Assembly (NCBI GenBank): GCA_900770265.1
Contig: CAAGJR010000193.1
Location: 1 to 15,995, forward strand
Reading direction: 5' to 3'
DNA length: 15,995 nucleotides
From: an uncultured Acidaminococcus sp.
GTDB lineage: Bacteria > Bacillota > Negativicutes > Acidaminococcales > Acidaminococcaceae
Both the position numbers and the translations under genes were made by a program. Positions 6,960-12,529 of the stretch are shown piece after piece. Position 1 is the stretch's first letter, and every line of letters starts with the position of its first letter. A model generated the notes under the pieces. The model was not told the origin of the DNA and searched no databases. It worked only from the letters and a program-made list of their open reading frames with translations.

Positions 6960-7330
6960 TGGCAAGTCAGAACGAGATTGTATGGAAGAAGGACCTGACG
7001 GACATCCAGTCGGGACTGGAAACCCTTGCCACAAAGACGAAGATTTCCATCGACCTTTCCTCGATGAACTATGACAAGGTGAAGAAAATCAACGTGGCAG
7101 CCCTGGAAACAGCGGTGAACAAACTAGAGGAGGCCTTTTCGGGAAACTGTTGCCAGGCCAACTGCTGCCAGACTTGTCAGGGGTGCCAGTCTTGCCAGAC
7201 ATGCCAGGGATGCCAAAAATGCCAGACCTGTCAGGGGTGCCAAACCTGCCAGGGGTGCCAGAAATGCCAGTATTACATGACCCAGAACTGCAATTGCGAC
7301 TGCAACTGCAATTGCTCGGATGACAGCTAA
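6959..7330 (+). CDS. Cys-rich repeat protein B, candidate radical SAM substrate
   Basis: 123 residues with 20 Cys. The ATG overlaps the previous stop (TAATG), with GGGAGGAGG at 6945-6953 as ribosome binding site. Residues 1-62 are Cys-free and contain KVKKINVAALETAVNKL (40-56), paralogous to the helix in the preceding protein. From Cys70 to Cys103 there are 12 Cys at a strict three-residue period, each followed by Gln, with Thr, Gly, Ser or Lys in the third place. After YYMTQ comes the tag with Cys111, 113, 115, 117 and 119 alternating with Asn/Asp, then Ser-Asp-Asp-Ser and the stop. Unlike its two tagged relatives, it ends right after SDDS. No signal peptide or membrane segment is visible. 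The two genes look like a tandem duplication that diverged in array length and regularity. I infer a substrate role from context. Confidence 0.8.
   Translation: MASQNEIVWKKDLTDIQSGLETLATKTKISIDLSSMNYDKVKKINVAALETAVNKLEEAFSGNCCQANCCQTCQGCQSCQTCQGCQKCQTCQGCQTCQGCQKCQYYMTQNCNCDCNCNCSDDS
7166..7270 (+). repeat. Cys-Gln-X tandem repeat array (second, longer)
   Basis: Eleven to twelve 9-base units encode Cys-Gln-(Thr/Gly/Ser/Lys) without interruption (residues 70-104 of the protein at 6959-7330). An 18-base unit coding Cys-Gln-Thr-Cys-Gln-Gly recurs four times. Near-identical units could expand or contract by slippage or recombination. Confidence 0.85.
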
Positions 7331-7344
7331 AGGAGGAACAACTT

Positions 7345-7749
7345 ATGATCATTGCAAAAGGAAACGTAAGTACGGCGGAAGGGCCTGTGCCGGTAGAGAA
7401 TCTAAAACCGGGAATGCTGGTGGTGGACCGGGGCCATCGGGCAAGGAACCTGCTGATGGTAGAACAGGTCCAGCTCCATCAGACACTCCATTTTGAACGG
7501 AACAAAGACCTGGTCCTGGCGGGGAACAGCCTTCTTTTCACCCTTACTGGGTTGCGAAGCGCCATCTCCCTCAAAGGCGTGCGGAAGGCTATGAATGGAC
7601 GAATCCAGATGCTCTTTGAAGGGAGAAAGATGCAGGAGGATGTGATGAAAATCAAAAAGGAAGAAGTCACCGGCTATCGCCTGACCATCGAGGGCGGCAA
7701 GGACGTTCTCGTGAATGGGTACAATGTGGCGGACAAGGAGGAAGGGTAA
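7345..7749 (+). CDS. Small protein resembling a degenerate Hint (hedgehog/intein) fold
   Basis: 134 residues, with AAAGGAGG at 7329-7336. The N-terminus GNVSTAEGPVPVENLKPGML, then VVD, resembles intein/Hint block A (the 'G T .. T.dG ..ieeLkpGd.V' pattern). The C-terminus GYRLTIEGGKDVLVNGYNVA, then DKEEG, resembles blocks F/G (the 'Y.L.v ... F.VNG..VHN' pattern). Catalytic residues are missing: no Cys or Ser stands at the first position (the protein starts Met-Ile-Ile-Ala), no TxxH is seen in the middle, and the final His-Asn is Ala-Asp. It is therefore probably not self-splicing. It may serve as a structural or binding module for the Cys-rich proteins or enzymes. It overlaps the next gene by one base (TAATG). 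The fold call is from pattern resemblance only. Confidence 0.6.
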   Translation: MIIAKGNVSTAEGPVPVENLKPGMLVVDRGHRARNLLMVEQVQLHQTLHFERNKDLVLAGNSLLFTLTGLRSAISLKGVRKAMNGRIQMLFEGRKMQEDVMKIKKEEVTGYRLTIEGGKDVLVNGYNVADKEEG

Positions 7750-8579
7750 TGCTCAAGATCTATTACAACGAAGAATCCAATGCGGACTATATTATCCGCC
7801 TGACAATCCGGGGAGACTACTGCAAGGCGGAATGCAGCAGCAACAGCGAGAGCCGGAAGGGGGCGGACGTCATCGAGACCCTGCATCCTTATAATTCCTA
7901 CGTTCTGACGGAAGGGAACGGGACCGTGAAACTGTTCCGCCGTCCCATGGCTTCGGACTACCGGTTCCTGGATCTGAACCGTCTGGGGGTATCCATCAAG
8001 CTGGACTTTGCCGTCCTGACCCAGCTTTATGGAAATACCACCATCCTCGATATCGATACGGGCATCATGGCGGAAGGCCAGCGGGATATTGTGGTGCGGA
8101 TGTTCAACGGGCAGAAGGAGAACCTGACCATTGACACGGATCAGGAATACGAACTGCTGCCCTTCAGCACCAGCGACCTGATCCTGGGGGACCATCCCCG
8201 GATGACCTTGTGGGACAGCTACAGTCTTTCTGCCAACGGACGGGAGCTGATGGCCAACCGGAAAGGGTACCTCATCGACGGGGATCCGGAAGAACCCTTC
8301 GTCCCGGAAGGGGGAAAGGACTACATCGACTTTACCATCCAAAAGTACAAGGGGGACTTTTCCACGAAGGAAAAACTTATCCGTGACATGGATGATGAAG
8401 AAGTCTTCGTGGAATCTTCTGCGGGCCTTGTGAACAACAGACGGGTACGGCTCGTGAACGGAACGGGCAGTTTCCGGCTGTATCCCTTTGGGTACGAAGG
8501 TCCGGTGAAGATTAAATTGGGCCGGAAGTGGTACGAAGTGTGGAATGACTATCTGGTATTTGTGGGAAAGCAGGATTGA
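7749..8579 (+). CDS. Phage tail-region protein of unknown function, beta-rich
   Basis: 276 residues. The start is at the TAATG junction, with AAGGAGGAAGGG just upstream (7735-7746). I recognise no family. Much of it looks like beta-sandwich material: alternating hydrophobic/polar strands around IKLDFAVLTQLYGNTTILDI and YIDFTIQKYKG, and at the end RLYPFGYEGPVKIKLGRKWY, an Ig-like hairpin. Only two Cys occur (in DYCKAEC, near residues 24-28). There is no signal peptide or membrane segment. It sits between the Hint-like gene and the second radical SAM gene, two bases from the latter, so it belongs to the same operon. It could be a further tail appendage, an adaptor that carries the Cys-rich proteins, or a substrate; the sequence does not decide. 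Confidence 0.7.
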   Translation: MLKIYYNEESNADYIIRLTIRGDYCKAECSSNSESRKGADVIETLHPYNSYVLTEGNGTVKLFRRPMASDYRFLDLNRLGVSIKLDFAVLTQLYGNTTILDIDTGIMAEGQRDIVVRMFNGQKENLTIDTDQEYELLPFSTSDLILGDHPRMTLWDSYSLSANGRELMANRKGYLIDGDPEEPFVPEGGKDYIDFTIQKYKGDFSTKEKLIRDMDDEEVFVESSAGLVNNRRVRLVNGTGSFRLYPFGYEGPVKIKLGRKWYEVWNDYLVFVGKQD

Positions 8580-8580
8580 T

Positions 8581-9543
8581 ATGCAGAAAAATGGTATGGA
8601 TTTGTTGAATCATTATCAAATCACCCTTTACCTAGGGAGCCAGTGCAACCTGCATTGTGCCTACTGTCACCGGGAGGCTTCGGACGGGGAAGGAGAAATC
8701 GCTGAGAGCTTTCTGGAAGAACTGAAGCGCAATCCTCCTGGAGCCATCAAGTTCATGGGAGGCGAGCCTCTCCTTTATATGAAGGAAATCCGGAAGGTGG
8801 TGGCTGCGGTACCTAAGGCGAAGTTTGCGGTGAGCACCAACGGCATCGGTATCGAAAAGCACCTGGAGTACTTCCGGGAGCACCGTTTCCAGATCTGCAT
8901 CAGCTATGACGGGGCGGAAAAGGACCTGCGGGGGTACGATCCCTTCACCGCTCTTTGGGATTATCCGGATCTGGCGGTTTCCACTACCCTGTATCATGGA
9001 AATACGGACCTGGGGGCCATTATGGCAAAGTTCCGGGGGAAGGAGAAAGTCATCGGCAGGAATCTGTCCTTCTTCCCGCATCTCATGCATGTAACCAACG
9101 AGGAGAATCGGAAGTATGCCCTGACCCGGGAAGACTACGATTCCATCCTGGAACAGTACAAGAAGTACGTGGGACTGTACCTGTCCCGGCTGAAACGCTT
9201 CGGGATAAAAGATCTGCGGTATGAAGGACTTTACCAGACCCTGGAACGGCGCAGGGAGGTTCAGTACATGTACGGAGAAACCTACTGCAGCAACCGGACT
9301 CTCCGGAAGGTGGATGCCAAAGGACGGCAGTATCCGTGTCTTTATATCCGCCGCCAGGGGCTTTCCGATAACTGGTTGAAGGAACAGCAGGATCTCCTGG
9401 ATGCCTTGAGTCCCGAATGCCGCCAGTGCTCTGTTTACGGCATGTGCGGCGGGGCCTGTATCGTCAGCCAGGAGCATGCTCAGGAGTGCCGGTTCTACAA
9501 GGCCCTCTACACCTGGTTCCAGAAGGAAGTGAACCGGCCATGA
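8581..9543 (+). CDS. Radical SAM protein with SPASM domain (peptide maturase type), copy 2
   Basis: 320 residues. The ATG at 8581 comes one base after the previous stop, with GCAGGA upstream. The radical SAM motif is CNLHCAYC (Cys22, 26, 29), GGEP lies at 60-63, and the SPASM domain is complete: Cys-X11-Gly-X4-Cys (from the Cys in YCSNRT to QYPC), then CRQCSVYGMCGGAC (CX2CX5CX3C) and a last Cys in QEC. It is paralogous to the enzyme at 5501-6622: both share LG(N/S)xCN(M/L)xCAYC, a VCVSWDG / ICISYDG strand and an RGYDxF segment. Two different maturases in one operon suggest two sequential or distinct modifications, or one enzyme per substrate. It overlaps the next gene by ATGA (9540-9543). Peptide modification is expected from the SPASM family; the target is inferred. 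Confidence 0.85.
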   Translation: MQKNGMDLLNHYQITLYLGSQCNLHCAYCHREASDGEGEIAESFLEELKRNPPGAIKFMGGEPLLYMKEIRKVVAAVPKAKFAVSTNGIGIEKHLEYFREHRFQICISYDGAEKDLRGYDPFTALWDYPDLAVSTTLYHGNTDLGAIMAKFRGKEKVIGRNLSFFPHLMHVTNEENRKYALTREDYDSILEQYKKYVGLYLSRLKRFGIKDLRYEGLYQTLERRREVQYMYGETYCSNRTLRKVDAKGRQYPCLYIRRQGLSDNWLKEQQDLLDALSPECRQCSVYGMCGGACIVSQEHAQECRFYKALYTWFQKEVNRP

Positions 9544-10190
9544 ACCATCTCTTTATCTTCCCGGAGGCGGTGCAGACAACGGATACCATTTCCCTGGATC
9601 TGGAAGAAAGGCGACTGAGCTTCTCCTGCAGCAACAAACGAGTGGCCATCAACCTGGATGCCCTTCGGAGCGGGTCCTCCACGGTGATCCTGAAGAACCC
9701 CATCACAGGGTCCATGTATCCCTTGTTCAACTTCCGGGAGATCCTTCAGGTGATGAATCTAGGGCCCCAGGAGCTGCTGCGGACTCTGAGTCTGTGCTCC
9801 TTTGTGCAGATTGACAAGTCCGGGAAGGATACCTTTATGAAGGTGTTCCTGCCCAAGGGCCAGCCGGAACTCCGAAGCCGCACTCATGACTTCTCCCGTT
9901 TTCCTCATGTAGCCATGGCCGACCTCCACAAACTGGACCGGGCCTTTAGCTGGAGTGTGCATCATGTGAAGGCCCGGATCCATTACGGTCGGATCGAGGG
10001 AAGCCTGGTGTTTGAACGATCTGCCTTCTGGAAGGAGCTGGTTTATGTGAGCCACGCCGGCCAGACCCAGGAGCTGACCCAAGGGGAGAACTGGTTCTCC
10101 TTTGCCTGGAGTCCTACAGAAGATGTGTACTGCGGTCCCAAGTGCGGACGGTATAAAGGACGGGCACTTCATCTAACACCCGGCTGCTAG
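9540..10190 (+). CDS. Unknown protein coupled to radical SAM copy 2, Cys-rich C-terminus
   Basis: 216 residues. The start overlaps the radical SAM stop (ATGA), so synthesis of the two is coupled. I recognise no domain. It reads as a soluble mixed alpha/beta protein with a helix LFNFREILQVMNLGPQELLR (about residues 62-81) and a beta-rich second half. The C-terminus carries YCGPKCGRYKG and the very last residue is Cys, so three Cys lie in the final 20 residues. These might bind a metal or be modified. Such tight pairing with a maturase is common for RiPP recognition or partner proteins. However, it lacks a clear winged-helix RRE pattern that I can see, so a role as recognition factor, substrate or tail component remains open. 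A 24-base gap then leads to the lysis genes. Confidence 0.7.
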   Translation: MNHLFIFPEAVQTTDTISLDLEERRLSFSCSNKRVAINLDALRSGSSTVILKNPITGSMYPLFNFREILQVMNLGPQELLRTLSLCSFVQIDKSGKDTFMKVFLPKGQPELRSRTHDFSRFPHVAMADLHKLDRAFSWSVHHVKARIHYGRIEGSLVFERSAFWKELVYVSHAGQTQELTQGENWFSFAWSPTEDVYCGPKCGRYKGRALHLTPGC

Positions 10191-10214
10191 TTCACCAGAA
10201 AGGAGGGAACCACC

Positions 10215-10511
10215 ATGGATTTCATCAGCTACACCTTTGTGAACGCAGTGATCAGTGCTCTGGCCGTGTTCGGGTGCTGGCTCATCCTGCGTCCCCAGAA
10301 AATCGAGAACCAGGCGCTCCATAAGAGCATCGACAATAATACCAAGGCCCTGGAAGATTTGACAGGACTGATCAATGAAATGCGGGTGGCCCAGGCGGGC
10401 ATCGAGACCAATATCGACAACCTGTGGCACCGGTACAAGGACCTGAAGGGAGAAGTGGACCGCATCCACGATCACAGTAATCTGGGGAATCCGCCATGTT
10501 TGAAAAAGTAA
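10215..10511 (+). CDS. XhlA/hemolysin-like phage lysis protein
   Basis: 98 residues, with AAGGAGGG about 8 bases upstream. An N-terminal membrane segment (FVNAVISALAVFGCWLILRP, about residues 8-27) is followed by a charged coiled-coil (KIENQALHKSIDNNTKALED, and on to LKGEVDRIHDHS). Topologically this matches the XhlA-type proteins next to holins in Firmicute prophages, although those usually have the membrane segment at the C-terminus. The orientation reversal is worth noting. It overlaps the holin-like gene by 16 bases. It probably assists membrane lesion formation or host lysis. Confidence 0.6.
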   Translation: MDFISYTFVNAVISALAVFGCWLILRPQKIENQALHKSIDNNTKALEDLTGLINEMRVAQAGIETNIDNLWHRYKDLKGEVDRIHDHSNLGNPPCLKK

Positions 10512-10813
10512 AAGGAATACTGACTAAAGGCCTGGATGCAGTGAAGGCGCGCCTGAACCAATTCCAGCAGCCCATCAAATGGATCGTCATAGGGTATCTG
10601 GTGACGGTCTTTCTTTTTGTGCTTTCCTACTATGGCTTCTGGATGTATCTGGCAGTGACGGGGAAGATTCAGCTGCCGGATCTTCTGGCCATGGTGCGGG
10701 AACTGGTCGGGCCTGCCATGGTGGGGTTCGTCACCTTCATTGCAGGCTGCTTTGTGGATCTTGACGGGAACGGGATCCCGGATCACTTTGAAAAGGAGAA
10801 GGAGAAGAAATGA
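10496..10813 (+). CDS. Holin-like membrane protein with a C-terminal Asp-rich loop
   Basis: 105 residues. Two membrane segments: about 28-53 (IVIGYLVTVFLFVLSYYGFW and on) and about 68-88 (VGPAMVGFVTFIAGCFVD). The N-terminus is amphipathic and basic, and the C-terminal tail is highly charged (FEKEKEKK), as in class II holins. Between the second membrane segment and the tail is DLDGNGIPDHFE, an EF-hand or thrombospondin-3-like acidic loop that could bind calcium. The position directly before the endolysin gene, joined by an ATGA overlap at 10810-10813, supports a holin role. The ribosome binding site is weak (GGGG at 10484-10487), so translation may depend on coupling to the preceding gene. Confidence 0.75.
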   Translation: MFEKVKGILTKGLDAVKARLNQFQQPIKWIVIGYLVTVFLFVLSYYGFWMYLAVTGKIQLPDLLAMVRELVGPAMVGFVTFIAGCFVDLDGNGIPDHFEKEKEKK

Positions 10814-11364
10814 AGATTTTTATCAATCCAGGGCATATGCCCGGTGTGGACAGCGGGGCTGTCAATGACAAATACGGCGTCACGGAAGCCGGTATCGTAA
10901 AGGAAATCGGGGCAGGGGTCCAGCAGTACCTGAACCGGGTGGGCTATGACTGTATGCTGGTCCAGTCCGACAACCTCTGCGGGGAGTCTCCCGGCTATAC
11001 CAACATTTGTGCCAGTGCCAACGGGTGGCAGGCGGACCTGTTCCTGTCCATCCATTGCAATGCGGCGGCTGCGGAAGAAGCCCAGGGGACTGAAACCCTG
11101 GTGTACAGCAGTGACAGCGCGGAAGCCTGCGGTCTTGCGGAATGCATCCAGAACCAGATCGTCCAGAGCCTGGGCACCGTGGACCGGGGCGTCAAGGAAC
11201 GGCCGGGGCTGGCGGTGCTCCGGGAGACGGATATGCCGGCGGTCCTGGTGGAAACGGCGTTCATCACCAACGAGGAAGATGTACAGCTCCTGATGGATCA
11301 GAAGGACGACTTTGCCCGTGCCATCGCCCGCGGGGTGACGGATTATGTGGCCCGGAAAGGATGA
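10810..11364 (+). CDS. Phage endolysin: N-acetylmuramoyl-L-alanine amidase (Amidase_3)
   Basis: 184 residues, starting within the holin stop (ATGA) and preceded by AAGGAGAAG. It hydrolyses the bond between N-acetylmuramic acid and L-alanine in peptidoglycan. Family motifs are visible: NPGH with zinc ligand His9, Glu26 in GVTEAG, His82 in LFLSIHCNA, and catalytic Glu148 in VLVETAFITN. That matches the CwlD/LytC-type zinc amidase fold in length (about 180 residues). There is no separate wall-binding domain and no signal peptide, so export depends on the holin. This is the best-supported enzyme of the lysis cassette. Confidence 0.93.
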   Translation: MKIFINPGHMPGVDSGAVNDKYGVTEAGIVKEIGAGVQQYLNRVGYDCMLVQSDNLCGESPGYTNICASANGWQADLFLSIHCNAAAAEEAQGTETLVYSSDSAEACGLAECIQNQIVQSLGTVDRGVKERPGLAVLRETDMPAVLVETAFITNEEDVQLLMDQKDDFARAIARGVTDYVARKG

Positions 11365-11370
11365 GAGACT

Positions 11371-11460
11371 ATGGACATGTGGCGGATCAGCGATGAATTT
11401 CTCTTAGGCTATCTTTTGGGCATTTTGTCCGGGGTGCTCCTTTTTACCCTGGTCATCTGA
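11371..11460 (+). CDS. 29-residue single-pass membrane peptide
   Basis: A small open frame beginning MDMWRISDEFLLGYLLGILS and ending GVLLFTLVI. Residues 11-29 form one continuous hydrophobic segment, with the charged part at the N-terminus. AAAGGA at 11355-11360 is about 10 bases upstream, and the gap from the endolysin stop is only 6 bases. Codon use matches the neighbouring lysis genes. It sits between endolysin and spanin-like gene, where small accessory lysis or antiholin peptides occur. Function is unknown. Confidence 0.55.
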   Translation: MDMWRISDEFLLGYLLGILSGVLLFTLVI

Positions 11461-11469
11461 AGAAAGAGG

Positions 11470-11832
11470 GTGGGGATCATTGAGAAAAAGCGCCTGGTGC
11501 TTGTTGCTGTGCTTGTTGTTGTCCTTTCCGCAGGTCTCCTTGGCTTCTACGTATACCATCACGGAAGAGGAGCTGACCCAGTTGGAGCAGAATATCAGCG
11601 AGCTGCAGACCATCAACAACAGATTACAGAAGGAATCCAGTCAGCAGAAGAAACGCATGGAGGAATTGGAAACGCAATTGACCGCAGTGCAGACCGAATT
11701 GCAGAAAGCCAGGGAACAGTCCAGTCTGCTCGGGAATCAATTGAAAGAACTGGAGAGGACCTCGATCAGGCAGGAAGAATCCTTGCGGATTGCCAACGAA
11801 TCCTTAGCCGCGTACGAGAAAGAAAACAATAG
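11470..11832 (+). other. Second open frame overlapping the spanin-like gene (possible Rz-like partner)
   Basis: A GTG at 11470 opens a 120-residue frame almost entirely within the 144-residue gene, which lies in its +1 frame, the same relation as lambda Rz to Rz1. It would encode a signal-anchor (RLVLVAVLVVVLSAGLLGFY) and then a helical polar domain. Against it: the Shine-Dalgarno-like AAAGAGG abuts the GTG with no spacing, codons are rich in A/T third bases unlike the neighbours, and T-rich Leu codons give hydrophobic residues in more than one frame. I list it as a possibility, not as a confirmed gene. Confidence 0.3.
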
Positions 11833-11914
11833 AACACAGAAAAGGCTGAAAGCCCAGCGGAACCTGGCTTACGGGATAGGGACAGTGCTGCTGGCGGCTT
11901 TGGTGCGGAAATGA
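11480..11914 (+). CDS. Spanin-like lysis protein: signal peptide, coiled-coil, C-terminal membrane segment
   Basis: 144 residues with a TTG start and AGAGG (11465-11469) about 10 bases upstream. The N-terminus MRKSAWCLLLCLLLSFPQVS, then LAS, is a signal peptide with a plausible cleavage after Ser-Leu-Ala. Residues 28-120 are Glu/Gln/Leu-rich coiled-coil (for example QLEQNISELQTINNRLQ). The end, YGIGTVLLAALVRK, is a short membrane segment. A secreted N-terminus, periplasmic-length coiled-coil and C-terminal anchor would suit a spanin linking the two membranes of a diderm host, like a u-spanin. However, no lipobox Cys follows the hydrophobic core. As the last gene before the terminator it sits where Rz/Rz1-type genes are found. 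Codon choice agrees with neighbouring genes. The spanin role is inference. Confidence 0.65.
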   Translation: MRKSAWCLLLCLLLSFPQVSLASTYTITEEELTQLEQNISELQTINNRLQKESSQQKKRMEELETQLTAVQTELQKAREQSSLLGNQLKELERTSIRQEESLRIANESLAAYEKENNRTQKRLKAQRNLAYGIGTVLLAALVRK

Positions 11915-11918
11915 AGAA

Positions 11919-11956
11919 AACCGTGGTGGGAAGCTCTCTGCCACGGTTCTTTTTTT
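11919..11956 (+). terminator. Rho-independent terminator ending the prophage late operon
   Basis: An 8-bp perfect stem (AACCGTGG at 11919-11926 with CCACGGTT at 11941-11948), a 14-base loop and seven T at 11950-11956. A-rich bases precede the stem. It begins 4 bases after the last lysis gene. Confidence 0.9.
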
Positions 11957-11986
11957 ATTGCAGTCCCAAAATTTGCACACTGTCTA

Positions 11987-11995
11987 TGTTATAAT
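11987..11995 (+). promoter_or_regulatory. Putative extended -10 promoter downstream of the prophage operon
   Basis: TGTTATAAT is a perfect extended -10 element (TGn followed by TATAAT). A TTGCAC at 11973-11978 lies only 11 bases upstream, too close for a normal -35, so activity would rely on the extended -10. It precedes the small open frame at 12021. Confidence 0.5.
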
Positions 11996-12020
11996 AACTG
12001 TATATGCAGGGAGAAAAGGA

Positions 12021-12098
12021 ATGGAAAATGGACGAGACGTACTGATGGTTTGCGGGGATGATGGAGATAGAGTGAAAATTGGCGAAGCAAAGCATTGA
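12021..12098 (+). CDS. 25-residue open frame of doubtful status
   Basis: An ATG with GGGAG at 12009-12013 (7-base spacing), below a plausible extended -10 promoter, encodes MENGRDVLMVCGDDGDRVKI followed by GEAKH and a stop. I recognise no family and no membrane segment. Given the recombinase debris downstream it may be the start of a decayed gene. Confidence 0.25.
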   Translation: MENGRDVLMVCGDDGDRVKIGEAKH

Positions 12099-12154
12099 CT
12101 TGATTGAACCAATTTATTGTGAGTAATTTAAATAATAGGACTTTATGAAGCTAA

Positions 12155-12453
12155 CGGTTTCATTTTTACGATGGCAAGGTCAAAGCTCCCCGTATACAAT
12201 ACTTCGAACAGCGGAAGGGTAAAACCTACAAATACTCAATTAAAAAGCCCTTCGACTATAAAAGTACACCAAGCGGTTATGTCGTGAACCAAAAGGAAAC
12301 GGAGGCCGTCAAGAAGAGCGGACCAAGATTGTGCGACTAATCTTTGGCTTGTTTCTCGAGGGGCTTTGGGGCGCTATGGTGGATTATGTGACGGTGGGAG
12401 TGGACGGTAGCATGATGGTGGTGTTTCGGGATGGGACGGGGATGTCATATTGA
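12155..12453 (+). pseudogene. Remnant of a large serine recombinase (integrase)
   Basis: Two reading frames must be joined. Frame one (12155-12340) reads KTYKYSIKKPFDYK, then GYVVNQKETEAVKK. This resembles the serine recombinase stretch in which a 'PFGY' turn is followed by a beta strand, 'EA.vVR' and 'IF.l.l.G'. Frame two (about 12316-12453) continues KIVRLIFGLFLEG and jumps straight to LWGAMVDYVTVGVDG, then MVVFRDGTGMSY and a stop. This matches the usual C-terminal end of that family ('LW..lVd.vtV..dg...f.f.dGtei'). So there is a frameshift near 12315 and an internal deletion between FLEG and LW; the N-terminal catalytic domain is absent. It may be the prophage's own decayed integrase or debris of another element. 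The stretches 12099-12154 and 12454-12529 hold nothing I can identify. Confidence 0.6.
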
Positions 12454-12529
12454 CTGTGCAATCCAATGATATTTTCTATCTATCCAATCTTAAATTTAGG
12501 AAAAGTAATTCACTACATTCATTTTGCAG

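Noticed and set aside
6747..7270. CRISPR array or non-coding tandem repeat
   Set aside because: The 9-base repeats have no spacers, stay in frame, vary at wobble positions and encode a strict Cys-Gln-X pattern, so they are coding.
4005..7330. Diversity-generating retroelement acting on the fibre
   Set aside because: No reverse transcriptase motif and no template/variable repeat pair was seen; the repeats present are old coding repeats.
6597..7330. Metallothionein or ferredoxin-like proteins
   Set aside because: Cys spacing is strictly three with Gln after each Cys, not the clustered CxC/CxxC patterns of metallothioneins nor CX2CX2CX3CP of ferredoxins. Metal binding is still possible but not by those families.
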